Below, one piece after another: positions 1 to 5,984 of a DNA stretch of 6,120 nt (its first letter is position 1; every line of letters starts with the position of its first letter). Under the pieces are notes generated by a model. It did no database searches and was not told the origin of the DNA. It was given only the letters and a program-made list of their open reading frames with translations. The position numbers and the translations under genes were made by a program. This DNA is from Roseburia sp. (GTDB lineage Bacteria > Bacillota > Clostridia > Lachnospirales > Lachnospiraceae), in NCBI GenBank assembly GCA_017626625.1, contig JAGAIK010000151.1, positions 1 through 6,120 of the forward strand. The letters are read 5' to 3'.

Positions 1-30
1 CAGAAAAAGGAAAGGAAGTCTGGGTTATGA
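1..30 (+). CDS. possible 3' end of an upstream gene
   Basis: Frame 1 is open from the window edge and reads nine codons (ending KERKSGL) before a TGA at 28-30. That stop overlaps the ispG start in an ATGA arrangement, the usual sign of translationally coupled genes. In many Firmicutes the gene before ispG is the site-2 protease rseP, but nine residues are too few to recognise a family. The other two forward frames are also open here, so this is a guess from context and overlap only. Confidence 0.3.
   Translation, partial: QKKERKSGL
12..18 (+). promoter_or_regulatory. ribosome binding site of ispG
   Basis: AAGGAAG lies 8 bases upstream of the ATG at 27. The ispG frame is open to the window edge, so this site and the family-like start (MTKTVNIGD) decide the start codon. 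Confidence 0.7.
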
Positions 31-1082
31 CAAAAACAGTAAACATTGGGGACAGGGTCATCGGAGGGGGCAATCCGATTTTAATACAGTCCATGACCAA
101 TACAAAAACTGAGGATGTGGCGGCTACCGTGGCGCAGATTCAGAAGCTGGCGGCGGCAGGCTGCGATATTATCCGCTGTGCTGTACCCACCATGGAGGCG
201 GCGGAGGCTTTGACGGAAATCAAAAAGCAGGTTTCCATTCCGGTGGTGGCGGATATCCATTTTGACTACCGGTTAGCCATTGCTGCCATGGAGCACGGTG
301 CGGATAAAATCCGTATCAATCCGGGAAATATCGGCAGCGCAGACCGGGTGAAAGCTGTGGTGGATGTGGCAAAGGAGCGCAATATTCCCATTCGTGTGGG
401 TGTCAACAGCGGCTCTCTTGAGAAAGAGCTGGTGGAGAAATATCACGGCGTCACCGCAGAGGGTATTGTGGAGAGCGCTTTAGATAAAGTGAAACTGATT
501 GAGGATATGGGCTACGATAATCTGGTTATCAGTATCAAATCTTCAGATGTGATGATGTGCGTCAAAGCCCATGAGCTGATTGCAAAGGAGACGGACCACC
601 CGCTCCATGTGGGAATCACCGAGGCAGGGACGATTATCAGCGGAAATATCAAATCCGCCATCGGACTGGGACTGATTTTAAACCAGGGCATCGGTGATAC
701 CATCCGGGTGTCCCTGACGGGTGACCCCTTAGAGGAAATCAAGTCCGCAAAACTGATTTTAAGAACCTTAGGCTTAAGGAAAGGCGGGATCGAGGTGGTT
801 TCCTGCCCCACCTGCGGCAGAACCAAAATCAATCTGATTGAGCTTGCCAATCAGGTGGAAAATATGGTGGCGGATATCCCCTTAGATATCAAGGTGGCAG
901 TGATGGGCTGTGTGGTAAATGGTCCTGGTGAGGCGAAGGAAGCGGATATCGGCATTGCCGGAGGTATCGGCGAAGGCTTAATCATCAAACACGGCGAAGT
1001 ATACAAAAAGGTGCCGGAATCCGAATTGTTAGAGAGTCTGCGGTATGAACTGTTACATTGGCAGCAGGAGGAGAAGTGCTAA
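27..1082 (+). CDS. ispG: 4-hydroxy-3-methylbut-2-enyl diphosphate synthase (flavodoxin/ferredoxin-dependent), IspG/GcpE
   Basis: IspG reductively opens the cyclic intermediate MEcPP to HMBPP, the penultimate step of the MEP route to IPP and DMAPP. It is cytosolic, oxygen-sensitive and takes electrons from flavodoxin or ferredoxin. The 351-residue protein has the compact bacterial layout. An N-terminal TIM barrel opens with GGGNPILIQSMTNT and carries HVGITEAGT near residue 200. A C-terminal [4Fe-4S] domain carries CPTCGR (C260, C263) and CVVNGPGE (C295, E302). The spacing of these three Cys and one Glu matches the E. coli ligands C270, C273, C305 and E312 with a constant offset of ten (recalled). 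No key residue is missing. The ATG has a good ribosome binding site and the gene ends in TAA. polC follows after 95 bases on the same strand with no obvious terminator between, so co-transcription is likely. Codon use and GC resemble polC. Confidence 0.97.
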   Translation: MTKTVNIGDRVIGGGNPILIQSMTNTKTEDVAATVAQIQKLAAAGCDIIRCAVPTMEAAEALTEIKKQVSIPVVADIHFDYRLAIAAMEHGADKIRINPGNIGSADRVKAVVDVAKERNIPIRVGVNSGSLEKELVEKYHGVTAEGIVESALDKVKLIEDMGYDNLVISIKSSDVMMCVKAHELIAKETDHPLHVGITEAGTIISGNIKSAIGLGLILNQGIGDTIRVSLTGDPLEEIKSAKLILRTLGLRKGGIEVVSCPTCGRTKINLIELANQVENMVADIPLDIKVAVMGCVVNGPGEAKEADIGIAGGIGEGLIIKHGEVYKKVPESELLESLRYELLHWQQEEKC

Positions 1083-1105
1083 ATCGACGCTGCACATTGG
1101 CTGTA

Positions 1106-1164
1106 GTGCCGAAGAAGCAGACTTATTCACGTAAAAGAGAATGCAAAACCAGCATTCTTCTCAC
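1106..1164 (+). promoter_or_regulatory. possible RNA hairpins in the polC leader
   Basis: Two pairings compete in the ispG-polC spacer. One is a local hairpin, AGAATGC (1138-1144) with GCATTCT (1152-1158), 7 bp around a 7-base loop. The other pairs GTG (1106-1108) and GAAGAA (1111-1116) with TTCTTC (1155-1160) and CAC (1162-1164), ending next to the polC ribosome binding site. Neither is followed by a T-run, so neither looks like a terminator. Modulation of polC translation is conceivable, but short pairings like these also arise by chance. Confidence 0.25.
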
Positions 1165-1170
1165 GGAGGT
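1165..1170 (+). promoter_or_regulatory. ribosome binding site of polC, supports the TTG start
   Basis: GGAGGT lies 7 bases before TTG 1178-1180, an ideal distance. The frame is open further upstream to ATG 1058 and GTG 1076, but only the TTG start gives the family-like N-terminus (TKLFFDVFPTL). Confidence 0.85.
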
Positions 1171-1177
1171 GAAGAAA

Positions 1178-4100
1178 TTGACAAAGTTATTCTTCGATGT
1201 ATTTCCGACGTTGGAGGTGGCTGACGATATGAAGAAGCTCTTATCGGAGACGGAAGTCACCAAGGTGGGTATGAATCATGGAAAGGACCATATCCGCATC
1301 TATTTGTCGGGAACGCGTCTGATACATAAAAAGAATATCTATCAGTTGGAGAAATCCATCGGGGAACAGATTTTTAAGGGCAGGCAGATGGACGTAAAGG
1401 TGATTGAAAAATATCACCTTTCGGAGCAGTACACCCCTAAGACCCTGATGGATTTGTACAAGGACAGTATTTTAGAGGAACTGAGAAATTACAGTCTTAT
1501 GGAGTACAACCTGCTGCGGGGAGCAAAGATGGAGTTTTCCGATGACACCCATCTGCGGCTGACCTTAGAGAACACCATTATTGCCCAGACCAGGGCACAT
1601 GAAATTGTAGAGTTTTTAGAAAAAGTCGTATGCGAACGCTGCGGCTTAAATTTGTCTGTGGAGCTTGCCTATGAGGAACCGAAGGAGAGCAAACACCGCA
1701 AAAACAGTGATTTGCAGATACAGTTTGAAATTCACAATATCATGCAGAGGGTGAACCTTAAGAGCGAAGAGGGAGAGGCGGCTGCTCTGGCGGAAGGGAA
1801 AATCGCAGAAAATAAGGGGACAGATTCCTCTTCTGCACCCCAGAAGGAAACTGCAAAAAATGTTGCAAAAGCGCAAAATAGCGCAGGAAATAATGCAAAA
1901 TCCGGAAACGGAGCCTTTGGCGGCAAGAAGGAATTTAAGAAGAAATTTGAGGGCGGTTACGGCGGCGGTTTCAAGAAGTCGGACAACCCGGATGTGATTT
2001 ACGGAAAGGATTTTGACGACGAGACGATACCCATCGAAAAAATCGTGGGAGAGATGGGAGAGGTTGCCATCCGCTGTCAGGTCATGACCTTGGAAACCAG
2101 GGAAATCCGGAACGAGAAAACCATTGTCATTATGTCGGTGACGGACTTTACAGATTCCATTGTCTTGAAAATCTTTACCAGAAATGACCAGCTTCCGGAG
2201 CTGTTAGAGGGCGTGAAAAAGGGAGCATTTTTAAAGATAAAGGGCGTCACCACCATTGATAAATTTGACAGCGAGCTCACCATCGGCTCCATCGTGGGTA
2301 TCAAAAAGACGGCGGACTTTACCTCTGTCCGGATGGACACCAGTCCGGAAAAACGTGTGGAGCTCCATTGCCACACCAAAATGAGCGATATGGACGGCGT
2401 CTCCGAGGTAAAGGATATCGTAAAGCGGGCGATGAAGTGGGGGCATAAGGCAATCGCCATCACAGACCACGGAGATGTGCAGGCATTCCCGGACGCCAAT
2501 CACGCCATTTCCCCGGAGGATGATTTCAAGATTATTTACGGGGTAGAGGCGTACCTGGTGGACGATTTAAAGGATATCATCGTCAATTCCAAGGGACAGA
2601 ATTTAGAGGATACCTACGTGGTTTTTGACTTGGAGACCACGGGATTTTCCCCGGATAAGGATAAAATCATAGAAATCGGGGCGGTAAAGGTAGAAAACGG
2701 AGTGATTACAGAGAAATTTTCCACTTTCGTCAATCCTGAGGTACCCATTCCCTACCGTATTGAGGAGCTGACCTCCATCAAGGACGATATGGTGATGGAC
2801 GCACCGAAAATCGAGGAAATTCTGCCGGAATTTATGGAATTTTGCGGGGGAGCCATTATGGTGGCACACAATGCAGAATTTGACATGAGCTTCATCATTA
2901 AAAACTGTGAGAGACAGGAGATAGAAAATGACTTTACCGTCATAGATACCGTGGCGTTGGCACGTATTTTGCTGCCAAACTTAAACCGTTTTAAGTTAGA
3001 TACCGTGGCAAAGGCGTTAGGCGTCTCCTTAGAGAACCACCACCGTGCCGTGGACGATGCGGGCTGTACGGCGGAAATCTTTGTGAAGTTTATCCAGATG
3101 CTGAAGGAGCGGGGCATTGAGACGTTAGACGACGTGAATAAGATGGGCTCCACTTCCCCGGAAGCTATTATGAAAATGCCCACCTACCATGCCATTATTC
3201 TTGCCACCAACGATATCGGACGTATCAACCTTTACAGGCTGGTGTCCATGTCCCACCTGACTTATTACAGCAAGCGTCCGAGAGTGCCGAAAAGCGAATT
3301 TGTAAAGTACCGGGAGGGACTTTTAATCGGCTCTGCCTGCGAGGCGGGGGAACTGTACCGGGCATTGATTGGGGGCAGACCCCAGGAGGAAATTATCCGT
3401 CTGGTGAAATTTTATGATTATCTGGAAATCCAGCCGATAGGCAACAATGAATTTATGCTCCGCAGCGACAAAGAGCCCATTAACAGTATTGAAGAACTGC
3501 AGGAGGTAAACCGCCGTATTGTGAAGCTGGGGGAGACCTTTAACAAGCTGGTGGTGGCGACCTGCGATGTGCATTTCCTGGATCCGGAGGACGAGGTCTA
3601 CCGCCGGATTATCATGGCGGGAAAGGGATTTAAGGATGCGGACGACCAGGCACCGTTATATCTGCGCACCACCGAGGAAATGTTAAAGGAATTTGAATAT
3701 TTAGGCAGCAGTAAAGCGGAGGAAGTGGTTATCACCAATCCCAACAAAATTGCGGATATGTGCGAGAAAATCTCCCCGGTGCGGCCGGACAAATGTCCTC
3801 CCGTCATTGAAAATTCCGACCAGATGCTTCGTGATATCTGCTACACCAAAGCCCACAGCATGTACGGGGAAGAATTGCCCTCCATTGTAAAGGAGCGTTT
3901 AGACCGTGAGCTGAACTCCATTATTTCCAACGGCTATGCGGTGATGTATATCATTGCCCAGAAGCTGGTGTGGAAATCCAACGAGGACGGCTATCTGGTG
4001 GGTTCCCGTGGTTCCGTCGGTTCTTCCTTTGCGGCAACCATGTCCGGTATCACCGAGGTAAATCCCTTACAGGCGCATTACCGCTGTGAAAACTGTAAAT

Positions 4101-4417
4101 ACAGTGACTTTGATTCGCCGGAGGTTAAGGCGTTTTCCGGCCGCAGCGGCTGTGACATGCCGGATAAAATCTGTCCGGTCTGCGGGAAAAAATTAGTCAA
4201 GGACGGGTTTGACATTCCTTTCGAAACATTCCTTGGATTTAAGGGAAACAAAGAGCCGGATATCGACCTGAATTTCTCCGGAGAGTACCAGAGTAAAGCC
4301 CACGCTTACTGCGAGGTTATTTTCGGCTACGGACAGACCTTCCGGGCGGGAACTATCGGTACGTTAGCGGATAAGACGGCATTCGGTTATATTAAGAATT
4401 ATTATGAGGAACGGTGA
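1178..4417 (+). CDS. polC: DNA polymerase III alpha subunit PolC, N-terminal 1079 residues, ended by a premature in-frame TGA
   Basis: PolC is the processive replicase of low-GC Gram-positives, with polymerase and 3'-5' proofreading activity in one chain. The whole gene runs 1178-5689 (1503 codons before the TAA), slightly longer than the roughly 1440 residues of Bacillus PolC. Residues are numbered from TTG 1178. Order: N-terminal domains (1 to about 195, FFDVFPTL near the start); low-complexity Ala/Lys/Gly linker (about 198-270); OB fold (about 290-380); PHP domain (H397, H399, TDHG) interrupted by a DEDDh exonuclease (D484, E486, D569, H622, D626); PHP remainder; polymerase core with GSRGSVGSS from 942, a Cys-rich zinc site (C970, C973, C992, C999, C1002) and catalytic PDIDLNFSGEYQ (D1028, D1030). 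All exonuclease and the first two polymerase residues are intact. The chain then stops at codon 1080 (TGA, 4415-4417) after NYYEER, where the family normally continues with Gly. This half lacks the third catalytic Asp and most of the fingers, so alone it should not polymerise, though its exonuclease could fold. The stop may be a sequence error. Confidence 0.93.
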   Translation: MTKLFFDVFPTLEVADDMKKLLSETEVTKVGMNHGKDHIRIYLSGTRLIHKKNIYQLEKSIGEQIFKGRQMDVKVIEKYHLSEQYTPKTLMDLYKDSILEELRNYSLMEYNLLRGAKMEFSDDTHLRLTLENTIIAQTRAHEIVEFLEKVVCERCGLNLSVELAYEEPKESKHRKNSDLQIQFEIHNIMQRVNLKSEEGEAAALAEGKIAENKGTDSSSAPQKETAKNVAKAQNSAGNNAKSGNGAFGGKKEFKKKFEGGYGGGFKKSDNPDVIYGKDFDDETIPIEKIVGEMGEVAIRCQVMTLETREIRNEKTIVIMSVTDFTDSIVLKIFTRNDQLPELLEGVKKGAFLKIKGVTTIDKFDSELTIGSIVGIKKTADFTSVRMDTSPEKRVELHCHTKMSDMDGVSEVKDIVKRAMKWGHKAIAITDHGDVQAFPDANHAISPEDDFKIIYGVEAYLVDDLKDIIVNSKGQNLEDTYVVFDLETTGFSPDKDKIIEIGAVKVENGVITEKFSTFVNPEVPIPYRIEELTSIKDDMVMDAPKIEEILPEFMEFCGGAIMVAHNAEFDMSFIIKNCERQEIENDFTVIDTVALARILLPNLNRFKLDTVAKALGVSLENHHRAVDDAGCTAEIFVKFIQMLKERGIETLDDVNKMGSTSPEAIMKMPTYHAIILATNDIGRINLYRLVSMSHLTYYSKRPRVPKSEFVKYREGLLIGSACEAGELYRALIGGRPQEEIIRLVKFYDYLEIQPIGNNEFMLRSDKEPINSIEELQEVNRRIVKLGETFNKLVVATCDVHFLDPEDEVYRRIIMAGKGFKDADDQAPLYLRTTEEMLKEFEYLGSSKAEEVVITNPNKIADMCEKISPVRPDKCPPVIENSDQMLRDICYTKAHSMYGEELPSIVKERLDRELNSIISNGYAVMYIIAQKLVWKSNEDGYLVGSRGSVGSSFAATMSGITEVNPLQAHYRCENCKYSDFDSPEVKAFSGRSGCDMPDKICPVCGKKLVKDGFDIPFETFLGFKGNKEPDIDLNFSGEYQSKAHAYCEVIFGYGQTFRAGTIGTLADKTAFGYIKNYYEER
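1853..1900 (+). repeat. degenerate GCAAAA repeats in the PolC linker
   Basis: GCAAAA occurs at 1853, 1865, 1873 and 1895 inside the segment coding for the low-complexity linker between the N-terminal domain and the OB fold. Spacing is irregular (12, 8 and 22 bases) and the copies do not all lie in the same frame. This fits drift or slippage in an unconstrained linker rather than a functional array. Confidence 0.45.
4415..4417 (+). other. in-frame TGA interrupting polC (expected Gly codon)
   Basis: Codons 4406-4414 read Glu-Glu-Arg, then TGA, then Ile-Arg-Lys-Arg-Asn-Cys-Glu-Ile-Asp-Arg, then the conserved QGCVGVRRSTGQHPGG. The frame is unchanged across the stop, so this is a substitution and not an indel. 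GGA to TGA is a single G-to-T change and restores a family-like EERG. D1028 to D1153 across the stop is 125 residues, the same as D973 to D1098 recalled for Geobacillus PolC, so exactly one residue sits at the TGA. Confidence 0.9.
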
Positions 4418-4450
4418 ATCCGGAAACGAAATTGCGAGATTGACCGGATT
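4417..4450 (+). repeat. 7-bp inverted repeat starting at the polC TGA
   Basis: AATCCGG (4417-4423) is perfectly complementary to CCGGATT (4444-4450), with 20 bases between. The left arm begins on the last base of the TGA. There is no T-run, so it is not an intrinsic terminator. It could form a modest hairpin just 3' of the stop, but both arms are also ordinary coding sequence and the match may be chance. Confidence 0.5.
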
Positions 4451-4462
4451 GTACAGGGCTGT

Positions 4463-5689
4463 GTGGGCGTGCGCCGTTCCACCGGACAGCACCCGGGCGG
4501 TATCGTTGTACTGCCCCACGGGGAGGAAATCCATTCCTTTACACCGGTGCAGCATCCCGCAAACGATATGACCACCGCCACCATAACCACCCATTTTGAT
4601 TATCACTCCATCGACCACAACCTGTTGAAGCTTGACATTCTCGGACACGATGATCCGACCATGATTCGTATGCTGCAGGATTTGACGGGCATTGACCCCA
4701 CCACCATTCCCTTAGATGAAGAATCGGTGATGTCCCTCTTTAAAAATACCAGCGCTCTGGGAGTTACGCCGGAGGAAATCAACGGCATTCCCTTAGGCTG
4801 CCTTGGCATACCGGAGTTTGGTACAGAGTTTGCCATGCAGATGGTTATTGACGCAAAGCCCCAGGAGTTTTCTGATTTGATTCGTATTTCAGGACTGTCC
4901 CACGGTACTGACGTGTGGTTAGGAAACGCCCAGACTTTGATTGAAGAGGGGAAAGCCACCATTTCTACCGCAATCTGTACCCGTGACGATATTATGATTT
5001 ACCTGATTCAGATGGGGCTCGACAGTGAGCTGTCCTTCACCATCATGGAGTCGGTGCGAAAGGGAAAAGGCTTAAAGCCGGAGTGGGAGGAGGAAATGCT
5101 TTCCCACGGTGTACCGGACTGGTATATCTGGTCCTGTAAAAAGATTAAATACATGTTCCCGAAAGCCCATGCGGCGGCCTATGTTATGATGGCATGGCGT
5201 ATTGCCTATTGCAAGGTGTTTTATCCGCTGGCTTACTATGCGGCGTATTTTTCCATTCGTGCCACCGGATTTAACTATGAGATTATGTGTCAGGGTAAGG
5301 AGCGGCTCGCCTATTTCCAGAAGGATTATGAGCGGCGGAAGGACAGCCTTTCTAAGAAGGAGCAGGACGTGTACCGGGATATGAAAATCGTTCAGGAGAT
5401 GTATGCCAGAGGCTTTGAATTTACGCCCATTGACATTTACCGGGCGAAGCCGGATCGTTTCCAGATTATTGACGGCAAGCTGATGCCCGCCTTAAATACC
5501 ATCGACGGCATGGGGGACAATGCGGCGATTGCAGTGGCGGAGGCGGCAAAAGACGGAAAATTCCTGTCGAAAGATGATTTCCGCCAGAGAACTAAGGCAA
5601 CGAAAACCGTGATTGATTTGATGGCGGATTTGGGTCTGTTGGAAGATATGCCGGAGTCGAACCAGTTGTCGTTGTTTGATTTTGCATAA
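4463..5689 (+). CDS. polC: DNA polymerase III alpha subunit PolC, C-terminal part, downstream of the premature stop
   Basis: This is the remainder of polC in the same frame as the N-terminal part. Homology actually resumes at 4418, right after the TGA. GTG 4463 is only the first conventional in-frame start; it lacks a convincing ribosome binding site and would cut into the conserved QGCVGVRRSTGQHPGG block. In full-length numbering it carries TGQHPGG (1102-1108), the third catalytic Asp in KLDILGHDDPT (D1153), the fingers motif FPKAHAAAY (1327-1335), a helix-hairpin-helix-like IDGMGDNAA (from 1442), and a C-terminal QLSLF at 1496-1500, which fits the beta sliding-clamp binding consensus. It ends in TAA exactly where PolC proteins normally end. 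Without the N-terminal half it lacks two catalytic aspartates and should be inactive. If the TGA is an error, this entry merges with the upstream part into one 1178-5689 gene. Confidence 0.88.
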   Translation: MGVRRSTGQHPGGIVVLPHGEEIHSFTPVQHPANDMTTATITTHFDYHSIDHNLLKLDILGHDDPTMIRMLQDLTGIDPTTIPLDEESVMSLFKNTSALGVTPEEINGIPLGCLGIPEFGTEFAMQMVIDAKPQEFSDLIRISGLSHGTDVWLGNAQTLIEEGKATISTAICTRDDIMIYLIQMGLDSELSFTIMESVRKGKGLKPEWEEEMLSHGVPDWYIWSCKKIKYMFPKAHAAAYVMMAWRIAYCKVFYPLAYYAAYFSIRATGFNYEIMCQGKERLAYFQKDYERRKDSLSKKEQDVYRDMKIVQEMYARGFEFTPIDIYRAKPDRFQIIDGKLMPALNTIDGMGDNAAIAVAEAAKDGKFLSKDDFRQRTKATKTVIDLMADLGLLEDMPESNQLSLFDFA

Positions 5690-5707
5690 GCCGGCTGTAT
5701 TTAGGGA

Positions 5708-5736
5708 TGTTAATGTCAATGATTATTTGATATAAT
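5708..5736 (+). promoter_or_regulatory. extended -10 promoter for the DUF3791/DUF3990 cassette
   Basis: TGATATAAT at 5728-5736 is a perfect TATAAT preceded by the TG of an extended -10. The hexamer 17 bases upstream (5708-5713, TGTTAA) is a poor -35, which extended -10 promoters tolerate. Transcription would start near 5743, roughly 30 bases before the ATG at 5772. ATTAT (5722-5726) and ATAAT (5732-5736) form a small inverted repeat over the -10 that could be an operator, but AT-rich DNA makes such matches common. Confidence 0.6.
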
Positions 5737-5751
5737 GAAGATAAGAAACGG

Positions 5752-5759
5752 GGAAAGGA
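5752..5759 (+). promoter_or_regulatory. ribosome binding site of the DUF3791-like gene
   Basis: The purine run GGAAAGGA ends 12 bases before ATG 5772, somewhat farther than ideal. A GTG at 5762 sits nearer but opens a different frame of only 27 codons with no recognisable product. Confidence 0.5.
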
Positions 5760-5771
5760 ATGTGAAACAGT

Positions 5772-5984
5772 ATGTCAGAAAAAAGACTGAACAATATCAT
5801 TTTTCTTATGTATCTGGTTACGGAAAATTATTGCAAAAAACATAATCTTTCTACGGCTGATTTCCTGAAACTGGACGAAAAATATGAAATTTTGAATTAT
5901 GTTGCAGAATGTCCTGACATATTTGACTGCCTGACGAACAGTGAAATGGTTGAGGAGGTAGAGCGGTATGTGTCACAAGCTTAA
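5772..5984 (+). CDS. small acidic DUF3791-type protein, putative antitoxin or partner of the next gene
   Basis: The 70-residue protein resembles the DUF3791 family, recalled as about 70 residues long and often encoded beside DUF3990 genes; the assignment is by pattern (FLMYLVTENYCKKHNLSTADFL, a YEILNYV block, a terminal VEEVERYV helix) and not by search. It has 13 Asp/Glu against 7 Lys/Arg (net about -6), no signal peptide and no clear membrane segment, and looks mostly helical. GC is about 35% (74 of 213 by hand count), well below the roughly 50% of sampled polC, which fits an acquired gene. It has its own extended -10 promoter. Its end overlaps the next gene by 17 bases, and the next gene's ribosome binding site lies inside it, so the two are probably translationally coupled. 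First-in-operon position, small size and acidity fit an antitoxin, but that role is inferred. Confidence 0.72.
   Translation: MSEKRLNNIIFLMYLVTENYCKKHNLSTADFLKLDEKYEILNYVAECPDIFDCLTNSEMVEEVERYVSQA
5953..5959 (+). promoter_or_regulatory. ribosome binding site of the DUF3990-like gene
   Basis: AGGAGGT, a near-perfect anti-16S match, lies 8 bases before ATG 5968 and is embedded in the final codons of the preceding gene. It is stronger than that gene's own site and fixes the start. Confidence 0.85.

Noticed and set aside
1137..1160. Hairpin after ispG as an intrinsic terminator
   Set aside because: The stem is followed by TCTCACGGAGG and not by a run of T, and the polC ribosome binding site comes at once.
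512..3183. Antisense ORFs of 64-143 codons across ispG and polC (for example 512-850, 2077-2499, 2752-3183)
   Set aside because: They lie opposite well-supported coding sequence, lack ribosome binding sites and recognisable domains, and follow from the codon bias of the + strand genes.
4415..4417. UGA read as glycine through an alternative genetic code
   Set aside because: It would fit the expected Gly, but only one in-frame TGA occurs in about 1,900 codons of recognisable genes, while ordinary Gly codons including GGA are frequent. The gene content is Firmicute-like, not Absconditabacteria or Gracilibacteria. The likely upstream gene also ends in TGA at 28-30.
4415..4450. Selenocysteine codon with a SECIS element
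   Set aside because: The family position is Gly, not a redox Cys. The inverted repeat has a 20-base loop without a recognisable SECIS apical motif.
4400..4470. Frameshift in polC
   Set aside because: 4415 and 4463 are in the same frame as 1178, and the codons just after the TGA read as PolC, so a substitution is sufficient.
5690..5695. GCCGGC palindrome just after the polC stop as a terminator
   Set aside because: It is a 6-base palindrome that cannot form a hairpin with a loop, and it has no following T-run. No convincing terminator is visible in the polC-DUF3791 gap.
4364..5719. Minus-strand ORFs at 4364-4648, 4603-4962 and 5492-5719, and a plus-strand shadow at 5202-5384
   Set aside because: All overlap conserved PolC sequence in another frame and show no protein-family features.
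5762..5845. Alternative 27-codon ORF from GTG 5762
   Set aside because: It is short, basic and unrecognisable, with a purine run too close to the start; the overlapping ATG 5772 frame has a family-like product and couples to the next gene.
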